Below are positions 14,010 through 18,892 of a DNA stretch of 18,892 nt, piece after piece (within the stretch, counting starts at the first letter, position 1; each line of letters opens with the position of its first letter). The notes under the pieces were generated by a model. That model saw only the letters and a list, made by a program, of their open reading frames with translations, searched no databases and was not told the origin of the DNA. The stretch is from Patescibacteria group bacterium (GTDB taxonomy: Bacteria; Patescibacteriota; Patescibacteriia; JAACEG01; JAGUWE01). Location of the stretch: the NCBI GenBank assembly GCA_020062525.1, contig JAGUWE010000050.1, positions 1 to 18,892 of the forward strand, given 5' to 3'. The translations under genes and the position numbers were made by a program.

Positions 14010-14270
14010 TTATTGAGTAGGGGGTTGCTTTAGGAATTGATTGTAAACTGTGGCAAAAAGCCAACCAACAATATAACCACCGATTAGATGCTCAATCACT
14101 GCCACAATCATCCCAACCCAACCGTAAGTGAAAAGGGGGTGCCAAGAACCCCAAGTAGTAAGAGTTTGCTCACCAAAACCAGTCAGAAGTGAAAGAACCA
14201 TCGCCACCAGCCAAAAAGCTCCCCCTAAAACTCCCGCGGTCAATCCTAAGGCTTTAGGGTTTAATTGCAT
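14010..14270 (-). CDS. Small two-helix membrane protein (holin/DUF5676-like)
   Basis: 86 aa with two clear hydrophobic segments, residues about 9-31 (LTAGVLGGAFWLVAMVLSLL) and 48-72 (YGWVGMIVAVIEHLIGGYIV, then GWLFATVYNQF). The pattern of short N-terminus KALGLTAGVLGG, a mid-loop with Trp/Tyr residues and GGxxxGWLxAxxYN at the end resembles small CPR membrane proteins often labelled bacteriophage holin or DUF5676. No lytic enzyme or phage gene lies nearby, so a true holin role is unlikely. The ATG at 14270 is the first in frame. A leader with an inverted repeat (14319-14370) precedes it. Confidence 0.75.
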   Translation of the reverse strand: MQLNPKALGLTAGVLGGAFWLVAMVLSLLTGFGEQTLTTWGSWHPLFTYGWVGMIVAVIEHLIGGYIVGWLFATVYNQFLKQPPTQ

Positions 14271-14318
14271 AAATAGATCAAATTAAAATTATTAAAAAAC
14301 AAAGCCGACCTTTAATCC

Positions 14319-14370
14319 GCACCTTTCGAATAGACCACTGCTTGGTAAGTATTTAATACCCAAAAGGTGC
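14319..14370 (-). other. Inverted repeat in the leader of the small membrane protein gene
   Basis: GCACCTTT (14319-14326) and AAAGGTGC (14363-14370) form an 8-bp stem around a 36-base interior that contains GTATTTAATAC. It lies in the 200-base spacer 14271-14470, which has no gene. It could be a leader RNA fold or a protein-binding site; I recognise no known class. Confidence 0.4.
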
Positions 14371-14470
14371 ATGATTTATTTTGTTGAATGAACTATCCAG
14401 CAGCAGGACTGCGAGGTATATTCAGATTGAAGAAAGAAATAACTTTAATTACTTAACGCCTCTACTATAA

Positions 14471-14860
14471 TTAATAAGCTTTGATAAAATTGCAATTTGG
14501 ATCAACTTCCACAAAATGATGAGCTTTACCCTCACGAAAATCCGAGCATTGATTTTCCGGTAAATTATCAATCTCAGATCGTGGATTATGAGCTACATCG
14601 CCCACCCAATCAGGCGCCACCACGCCCAAACAAGGACTCATTGAAAGATCTTCACCCGCGGCTAATTTTTGCCGGCAAAGGGTTTGAGTTTGAGCAATAG
14701 CAATGTCTTTCACTGCTTTTTTTTCTACATTAATATAACCTAAACCAGTGGTAGCGTCAACTGCTTCGTCAATTGACTGACTGATTTGATTTTCTTTTTT
14801 CTGGCAACCCACCAAAATAAAAAACATTAAACCAACTAAAAGAAGAGCTGTCTTTTTCAT
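14471..14860 (-). CDS. Predicted lipoprotein of unknown function
   Basis: 129 aa. The signal peptide is MKKTALLLVGLMFFILVGC with a lipobox LVGC, so Cys19 would be lipidated and the protein attached to the outer face of the membrane. The mature part has a segment DEAVDATTGLGYINVEKKA, then five further Cys (62, 77, 105, 123 region) and CLGVVAPDWVGDVAHNPRS, suggesting disulfides or a metal site. I do not recognise the family. It begins 5 bases after a 29-codon membrane-peptide gene, itself 4 bases after mltG, so the three are almost surely one transcript, which points to an envelope role. Confidence 0.8.
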   Translation of the reverse strand: MKKTALLLVGLMFFILVGCQKKENQISQSIDEAVDATTGLGYINVEKKAVKDIAIAQTQTLCRQKLAAGEDLSMSPCLGVVAPDWVGDVAHNPRSEIDNLPENQCSDFREGKAHHFVEVDPNCNFIKAY

Positions 14861-14865
14861 TAAAA

Positions 14866-14955
14866 TTATTTTAATTTATTAATAATAACCAAAACAAAGA
14901 GGGCTAAAAGCGCTAAAATGAATAAGCCGGTGTAAGCTACGGCAGGCATTTCCAT
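14866..14955 (-). CDS. 29-aa single-pass membrane peptide between mltG and lipoprotein gene
   Basis: Translated by hand: MEMPAVAYTGLFILALLALF then VLVIINKLK, stop TAA. It has one hydrophobic helix (about 8-25), a short acidic N-terminus and a lysine at each end of the last turn, so it is probably N-out, C-in. It starts 4 bases after the mltG stop and ends 5 bases before the lipoprotein ATG, the spacing of genuine operon genes. No Shine-Dalgarno, like its neighbours. Function unknown; it may assist MltG or the lipoprotein at the membrane. Confidence 0.65.
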   Translation of the reverse strand: MEMPAVAYTGLFILALLALFVLVIINKLK

Positions 14956-14959
14956 AATT

Positions 14960-15967
14960 TTATTTTAAATATTTAGCTTTATTTAAATTATGTTCCTTTA
15001 AATTCTGGCTATAAATTATCTGACCATCTTTGGTTGAAAGAAAATACCAATAATCGTTAGCTTTTGGATAAATCGCCGCTTTGATTGAAGAAAGGCCAGG
15101 ATTACAAATTGGTCCCGGCGGCAGGCCACGATATTTATAAGTGTTGTAAGGATTGTCAATTTGAGCATCTTCATAACTTATAGCTGCTGTTTTTTTGCCA
15201 GTGATGTAATTAACAGTTGAATCGGCCTCTATCCCTATTCTCTCTTTAAGCCGACGCCAAAAAATATCCGAAATCATCACCCGGTCTTCATCAGTTCTTG
15301 CCTCTTCTTCTAAAATACTGGCCATAGTGATAATTTGTGAAATGCTTTTATTTTGTTTTTTAATTTCAACTCGCAATTCATTGTTTAATTTTTGATTAAA
15401 ATTCGTAACCATTTTTTTAACAATATCTTGAATAGTGGCTGTTTGATAAACCCGATAGGTATCAGGAAAAAGATAACCTTCCAAATTTTCTTGAGAAGTA
15501 ATTTCAAATAAAAAATCAAATTGATAATTATTGGAAAGTTTAGTTGCTTCTAAAAAATTTTCTTTTTTGACAATGCCACGGCCGGCTAAATAATCAGCAA
15601 TTTCTTTAATTGTCCAACCCTCTAAAGTTTGGATCGTCAACTCCTGAGTTAAACTTTGCCCACTGGTTAATAAATTAACCAACTGACGAGGGCTCGCATC
15701 TTTTGGTAAATAATGAGTGCCGGCTTTAAATTGAGCTTCTTTGCTAGTCAGCCAAACATATATCTCAAAAACTAACCTATTACAAAGAAATCCTTCATCT
15801 TTTAATTTCTGGCCGATTTGATTGACGCCATCGCCTTTTGCTAAAATAAATTCTTTAGTGCTAGTTAAATTTTGGCAGAATTGATTAATATTATATGCCA
15901 AATAAATGGCTGGTAAAGAGCAAATTACAAATAAGGTTACAGTCCCGATAATAATTTTTTTAACCAT
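14960..15967 (-). CDS. mltG: Endolytic murein transglycosylase MltG
   Basis: 335 aa, the usual size for YceG/MltG. Cleaves nascent glycan strands at the outer face of the inner membrane and is thought to end peptidoglycan polymerisation. N-terminal membrane helix (4-24), then a LysM-like segment (FILAKGDGVNQIGQKLKDEG, 40-59). The catalytic domain shows LEGYLFPDTY (162-171), ASILEEEAR (216-224, Glu220 matching the catalytic Glu of E. coli MltG), DNPYNTYKYRGLPPGPICNP (271-290) and a C-terminal YWYFLSTKDG block. Start ATG at 15967, 6 bases after the pcm stop, with AAGGA in the end of pcm as a distant ribosome-binding site. Followed closely by a membrane peptide and a lipoprotein gene. The link to pcm is positional only. 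Confidence 0.96.
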   Translation of the reverse strand: MVKKIIIGTVTLFVICSLPAIYLAYNINQFCQNLTSTKEFILAKGDGVNQIGQKLKDEGFLCNRLVFEIYVWLTSKEAQFKAGTHYLPKDASPRQLVNLLTSGQSLTQELTIQTLEGWTIKEIADYLAGRGIVKKENFLEATKLSNNYQFDFLFEITSQENLEGYLFPDTYRVYQTATIQDIVKKMVTNFNQKLNNELRVEIKKQNKSISQIITMASILEEEARTDEDRVMISDIFWRRLKERIGIEADSTVNYITGKKTAAISYEDAQIDNPYNTYKYRGLPPGPICNPGLSSIKAAIYPKANDYWYFLSTKDGQIIYSQNLKEHNLNKAKYLK

Positions 15968-15973
15968 ATATAA

Positions 15974-16693
15974 TTATTTATCCTTAATCAAAGGAACAAA
16001 AGCAAAGCCGGGAAATTCTTCCTGAGAAAATTTGTTTTCTGCTGTTTTGACAAAAAGAAAAATACTGTTTTGCACCGGGATGACTAACCGACCTCCGACT
16101 TTGAGCTGTTCTTTCAAAGCTACGGGTACTTGCTCAACTGCGGCGCTTGCTAAAATTCTATCAAAAGGCGACTTTTCTTTCAAGCCCTGTGAACCGTTAG
16201 TGCAAATAAACTCAATGACTCCTTTCTTAATAAAATTATATTTCGCCACATTATTTTTGCCAAATTCCACTAACTGGAGAATTCTCTCCATCGCTATGAC
16301 TTTACCTTGTGGTTTGGAAATTGTCTCCCTTCGGGAGATCACCCGCAGGGGGAGAAATTGTCCCCCTTCGGGAGATCCCCCGTAGGGGGAGAAATTGGAA
16401 ATTCCCTCTTGGCTTACAATATAAGCCAAGAGGGCTGTTGTCCAGCCAGAACCCGAACCTACATCTAAAATCTTATCGCCTCTTTCAGGTTGCAATAACT
16501 CAAACATGAAAGCCACGGTCAATGGTTGAGAAATGGTCTGACCATAACCGATGGGTAAAGGATAATTGCCATAAGCTTCAGCAAGTAAATCCGGCGGCAC
16601 AAAATCAGCCCGGTCAATTTTGCGAAAGGCCTCAATAATCCGTGGCGTTTTCAAATAACCAGAAAAAATTAAATTGTTAATCAATTCTTCCAT
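15974..16693 (-). CDS. pcm: Protein-L-isoaspartate O-methyltransferase with repeat insert
   Basis: 239 aa. Uses S-adenosylmethionine to methylate L-isoaspartyl residues and so start repair of aged proteins in the cytoplasm. Family landmarks: RADFVPPDL (28-36), PIGYGQTISQP (47-57), the SAM-binding LDVGSGSGW (76-84), KVIAMERI (131-138) and the VGGRLVIPV block near the end. Oddity: about 33 residues (97-129) are inserted between the first Rossmann helix and the KVIAMER strand, where the family normally has just a few. They are encoded by two tandem copies of a 37-bp palindromic element. The insert sits in a surface loop at the edge of the SAM domain and keeps the frame, so activity may survive. 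First or second gene of the pcm-mltG-lipoprotein operon. Confidence 0.93.
   Translation of the reverse strand: MEELINNLIFSGYLKTPRIIEAFRKIDRADFVPPDLLAEAYGNYPLPIGYGQTISQPLTVAFMFELLQPERGDKILDVGSGSGWTTALLAYIVSQEGISNFSPYGGSPEGGQFLPLRVISRRETISKPQGKVIAMERILQLVEFGKNNVAKYNFIKKGVIEFICTNGSQGLKEKSPFDRILASAAVEQVPVALKEQLKVGGRLVIPVQNSIFLFVKTAENKFSQEEFPGFAFVPLIKDK
16317..16397 (-). repeat. Tandem 37-bp palindromic element inside pcm
   Basis: Copies 16317-16353 and 16354-16390 differ at 3 of 37 positions, and GAAATTG starts a third. Each unit holds hairpins C(T/C)CCC-ttc-GGGAG and (A/C)CCCC-type/GGGGG. Because 37 is not a multiple of 3, the two copies are read in different frames, SPYGGSPEGGQF and LPLRVISRRETI. 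The same family occurs in leuS at 1581-1610. Confidence 0.9.
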
Positions 16694-16896
16694 AATTTAG
16701 CAAAAATTTTTCTTAGGATTGCTACGGGGTTGATTTTTTCTTCTTTTTCTGCTATAATTATAGTATAAAAAGAAATAAAAACAAAGAGTTCAATCAGAGC
16801 CAAAATTAGCTCCAATTGAACCAAAAACCCTGCTTCGCCAAAGCTTCTGCCGACGCTAAAGCTACGGCGGACAAGACGACGGGCAAGCAAAAACAA
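16681..16896 (-). CDS. Possible small membrane protein overlapping pcm
   Basis: A 71-codon frame from a TTG at 16896. The N-terminal 23 or so codons come from a GC-rich repeat. The rest reads as a membrane helix (LELILALIELFVFISFYTII) plus a basic tail (KINPVAILRKIFAKLWKN), ending 13 bases inside pcm. That composition looks like a genuine small membrane protein, possibly with its original start lost to or supplied by the repeat. Against it: no ATG, and the plus-strand promoter for the CAP gene lies within it. Uncertain. Confidence 0.3.
   Translation of the reverse strand: MFLLARRLVRRSFSVGRSFGEAGFLVQLELILALIELFVFISFYTIIIAEKEEKINPVAILRKIFAKLWKN
16730..16758 (+). promoter_or_regulatory. Promoter of the CAP-domain gene
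   Basis: TTGATT (16730-16735), 17 bases, TATAAT (16753-16758). The leader would be about 135 bases and include the GC-rich repeat. The palindromic TATAATTATA could also serve as a -10 box for pcm on the other strand. Confidence 0.55.
16829..16888. repeat. GC-rich imperfect palindrome between pcm and the CAP gene
   Basis: Contains TGCTTCGCCAAAGCTTCTGC and a facing CGGCGGACAAG segment, with CTGCCG/CGGCGG and AGCTT/AAAGCT-type arms. Its base composition is unlike the flanks. It resembles GCTTCGCCAAAGC-type dispersed elements of CPR genomes. Confidence 0.6.
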
Positions 16897-16898
16897 AA

Positions 16899-17888
16899 AT
16901 GAAAAACAAAAAAGGAAATTTAAAATTTTATAATTTTAAGCTATTTATCCTTCTTTTGAATATATCGATTTTTGGTATATTTTTTTTATTGCCCAAGGAA
17001 GTAGCCTTAGCTCAGGTTGAAGCCGAAAAACTTATTAAATTAACTAATGAAGAGCGGTTGGCTAACTTTTTGCCTCCTTTAGAAATAAATGACAAACTTT
17101 CTCAAGCAGCTGGAAACAAATGTCAAGACCTAATTGAAAAAAATTATTTTGCCCATACCTCGCCTTCGGGCAAACTTTTTTGGCAGTGGATTAAAGAAAC
17201 GGGCTACAACTATCTTTATGCTGGTGAAAATTTAGCTATTGATTTCTCTGATAATAACGAAGTAATAAAAGCCTGGTTGGTTAGTCCAACTCACCGGGCT
17301 AATATTTTAAATCCTAAATTTACTCAAATTGGCCTTGCCGCCAAAAAAGGAATACTTAACGGCAAATTAACTACTATTATTGCCCAAGAATTTGGCACCT
17401 TAGTTCCACAATCAACCGAAATCTCCGAACAATCAATCAATAATAACACTTCTTCATTGGCTGAAATTTATTCTTTCGCTTTACCCAATCTTCTAAGCTA
17501 TCAAAAAGTGGATTTTTTCTTTGCCACTAATAATCGGCGAAGTTCCTCCATTGTCACGTTAGCCAGACCAGAATTTTCAAAAGAGAATCTAAACTGGCAA
17601 GTAATTTTTAATCTTGATAAAGATAACCAATTGGTCTGTGATAAAAATTATCAAAAAAACTCGCTTGCCATTTCAACTTTAGAAAATAAAAAAGATGTCT
17701 TAGGGGTAAGTTTATTTAAGACATCAACACCTTCTGGCAAAAAAGCTTTAAAAGAAAAAGAATATCTTGATCGGTTTTTCGTTTTGTTGATTCTTTTAAT
17801 GGGTTCAATAACAGCTAATTTATTATTTTTAACAGCCACCTTTCAGCTCAAAAATAAAAGCAGTAAAATACCAATGACTAATCTGTAA
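16899..17888 (+). CDS. CAP (SCP/PR-1) domain protein, membrane-anchored
   Basis: 329 aa. The N-terminal signal sequence (about 13-32) ends in VALA, a likely cleavage site. The CAP domain (about 42-167) has LTNEERLANFLPPLEINDKL, YFAHTSPSGK (His86), YAGENLA (Glu110), WLVSPTHRANILNPKFTQIG (His132) and IIAQEFGT, so the family's His-Glu-His cavity residues are present. A linker of about 120 residues follows with no domain I recognise, then a C-terminal membrane helix (about 293-315) and basic tail. Bacterial CAP proteins are secreted or surface proteins of mostly unknown function. Start ATG at 16899 without Shine-Dalgarno; the promoter is about 140 bases upstream. Confidence 0.9.
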   Translation: MKNKKGNLKFYNFKLFILLLNISIFGIFFLLPKEVALAQVEAEKLIKLTNEERLANFLPPLEINDKLSQAAGNKCQDLIEKNYFAHTSPSGKLFWQWIKETGYNYLYAGENLAIDFSDNNEVIKAWLVSPTHRANILNPKFTQIGLAAKKGILNGKLTTIIAQEFGTLVPQSTEISEQSINNNTSSLAEIYSFALPNLLSYQKVDFFFATNNRRSSSIVTLARPEFSKENLNWQVIFNLDKDNQLVCDKNYQKNSLAISTLENKKDVLGVSLFKTSTPSGKKALKEKEYLDRFFVLLILLMGSITANLLFLTATFQLKNKSSKIPMTNL

Positions 17889-17930
17889 ACAACAAAAATT
17901 TGAAAAGAAAAGTAGGCTGCCTGAACACCC

Positions 17931-17959
17931 TTGAAATTGAGCCCTCAACCTGCTATGAT
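17931..17959 (+). promoter_or_regulatory. Promoter of the DUF212 gene
   Basis: TTGAAA (17931-17936), 17 bases, TATGAT (17954-17959), start near 17966, giving a leader of about 37 bases to the ATG at 18003. It argues against translation starting at the TTG at 17931. Confidence 0.7.
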
Positions 17960-18002
17960 GGTCATAGCACAGCGGCAAACCCTTGAGGTAAATTTCCTTT
18001 AT

Positions 18003-18446
18003 ATGAATTTTTCTTTAACTAATTATTCGCTTATTTTAATTCCTTTGATTGTTGGAGTTAGTTGTCAAGCAATGAAACTTGCCACTAATAGCATTAAGGG
18101 TGATTTTAATTTGAAACATCTTTTTGACTACGGTGGTATGCCCTCTTCCCATGCGGCTATGGTTACTTCTCTAAGTTTAATTATTTTACTGCGGCAAGGA
18201 ATAACCTCTCCTGTCTTTGCCCTCTCTTTAATTTTGGCAATTTTAATTATCCGCGATGCAGTTGGTATCCGTCGCCGCATTGGCAACCAAGCTCATATTA
18301 TTAACCAATTAGTTGCTCGCTTGCCTCAAGATGAACAAAAAAAATACGCCTACCTTTTGGAAACTGTTGGTCATACTGTTCCGGAAATTATAATAGGCAT
18401 TATTTATGGCGTAGCTGCCACTTTATTTTTGAATGTCTTTATTTAA
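18003..18446 (+). CDS. Divergent PAP2-family membrane protein (DUF212)
   Basis: 147 aa from the ATG at 18003, the usual size for the family. Motifs: FDYGGMPSSHAAMV (41-54, the PSSH phosphatase-type block), IIRDAVGIRRRIGNQAHIIN (82-101) and LETVGHTVPEIIIGIIYG (119-136), which carry the Ser/His/Arg/Asp/His set of PAP2-like acid phosphatases. Three to four hydrophobic segments place it in the membrane; a substrate such as a lipid phosphate is inferred, not shown. The frame is open back to a TTG at 17931, but those codons overlap the promoter. No clear ribosome-binding site. Downstream of the CAP gene with its own promoter, convergent with mutM. Confidence 0.9.
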   Translation: MNFSLTNYSLILIPLIVGVSCQAMKLATNSIKGDFNLKHLFDYGGMPSSHAAMVTSLSLIILLRQGITSPVFALSLILAILIIRDAVGIRRRIGNQAHIINQLVARLPQDEQKKYAYLLETVGHTVPEIIIGIIYGVAATLFLNVFI

Positions 18447-18448
18447 TT

Positions 18449-18472
18449 CTCCCTTTTAAAAAAGGAGAAAGG
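18449..18472. terminator. Weak hairpin between convergent genes
   Basis: TTCTCC...GGAGAA with T/A-rich inner arms lies directly after the DUF212 stop. There is no clean U-run after the stem on the plus strand, so it is only a possible bidirectional terminator. Confidence 0.4.
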
Positions 18473-18477
18473 CGAAG

Positions 18478-18892
18478 CTATTTTTGACACTTTTCGCAAA
18501 AATGGGAGCTCCGGCCGCCAATTTTGATTTTTTTAATTAAACTGCCACAATCGCGACACTTCTCTCCTGCCCGGCCGTAAACTTTAAGATATTTAATAAA
18601 ATTACCAATCTCACCCTCAACATCAACATAATCACTAAAAGAAGTGCCGCGGTGTTTGATTGAATAACGCAAAACTCTAGGAATTGCTTGCCAGAGTTTT
18701 TTTATTTCCTCAGCTGACAAAGTTTTAACGATTCGGGTTGGTCTGATTCTGGCGGCAAATAACGTTTCATCTGAATAAATATTACCAAGACCAGCTAAAT
18801 ATTTTTGCTCCATCAGTGCCTGTTTAATAGTTCTATTTTTTTGGCGAGTTAAAATTTCTTGCAATTTCGTCAAACTAAAATCAGAACTTAAC
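18478..18892 (-). CDS. mutM: Formamidopyrimidine-DNA glycosylase, C-terminal part
   Basis: Removes 8-oxoguanine and ring-opened purines from DNA and cuts the abasic site. The frame is open to the right edge (codons before the TTG at 18873 read SSDFSLTKLQ), so the 5' half, including the catalytic Pro2/Glu3, lies outside the window. Seen here: the helix-two-turn-helix block QKYLAGLGNIYSDETLFAARIRP, the RGTSFSDYVDVEGEIGNF segment, YGRAGEKC, and a C-terminal zinc finger C-x2-C-x16-C-x2-C (CRDC ... CEKC) ending six residues from the stop. These are typical of Fpg/MutM; Nei-type enzymes share the fold, but the YGRxGxxC and GTSxxDY segments favour Fpg. Stop TAG. Confidence 0.94.
   Translation of the reverse strand, partial: LSSDFSLTKLQEILTRQKNRTIKQALMEQKYLAGLGNIYSDETLFAARIRPTRIVKTLSAEEIKKLWQAIPRVLRYSIKHRGTSFSDYVDVEGEIGNFIKYLKVYGRAGEKCRDCGSLIKKIKIGGRSSHFCEKCQK

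Noticed and set aside
14010..14270. Phage holin and a prophage remnant
   Set aside because: Only the two-helix profile fits; there is no endolysin, integrase or structural phage gene nearby.
16317..16397. CRISPR array from the 37-bp repeated units in pcm
   Set aside because: There are only two full units, directly adjacent with no spacers, lying in an open reading frame, and no cas genes.
17931..18002. 24-residue N-terminal extension of the DUF212 protein
   Set aside because: It starts at a TTG that is the -35 box of a well-formed promoter; the family normally starts near the internal ATG.

Overview
The window is A+T-rich and gene-dense. Almost no start codon has a Shine-Dalgarno sequence, and several leaders are only a few bases long. 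The gene set (a Memo-CapA fusion, a translin-like protein, many small membrane proteins, no obvious metabolic genes) and the abundance of short palindromic and heptameric repeats suggest a Patescibacteria/CPR bacterium, probably Parcubacteria-like. This is inferred from gene content and style; no rRNA is present to confirm it. The standard code fits: TGA ends several ORFs and is not needed as a sense codon.

Layout. (1) 1-5150: divergent leuS (minus strand, running off the left edge) and valS (plus strand), separated by 247 bp that hold a strong stem plus a 10-bp pseudoknot-type pairing. (2) 5151-6820: tRNA-Tyr(GTA) fused almost directly to a PlsC-type acyltransferase gene, then a winged-helix/nucleotidyltransferase-like regulator and a repeat-filled spacer. 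(3) 6821-9082: a 753-aa single-pass membrane protein with its own promoter. (4) 9144-11650, minus: Memo-CapA fusion and translin-like protein. (5) 11689-12960, minus: rplJ-rplL operon with promoter, L10-type leader/attenuator, a palindromic element and a strong terminator. (6) 12966-14270, minus: small basic protein, L,D-transpeptidase, small membrane protein. (7) 14471-16693, minus: pcm-mltG-29-aa membrane peptide-lipoprotein, tightly packed. (8) 16899-18446, plus: CAP-domain protein and divergent PAP2 (DUF212) protein. (9) 18478-right edge, minus: 3' part of mutM.

Functional themes are translation (LeuS, ValS, tRNA-Tyr, L10, L7/L12), cell envelope (acyltransferase, MltG, L,D-transpeptidase, CapA-like, CAP, PAP2-like, lipoprotein) and repair (Pcm, MutM).

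The most unusual signal is a set of short repeats, palindromes of about 30-40 bp and three-unit 7-bp arrays, that occur between genes and also in frame inside leuS (three places), valS and pcm. They add low-complexity peptides at surface connections of housekeeping enzymes, much as Rickettsia palindromic elements do. The same palindrome family is read in two different frames. Two RNA-level arrangements also stand out: the leuS/valS intergenic pseudoknot, and a tRNA whose 3' processing would leave a nearly leaderless acyltransferase mRNA.
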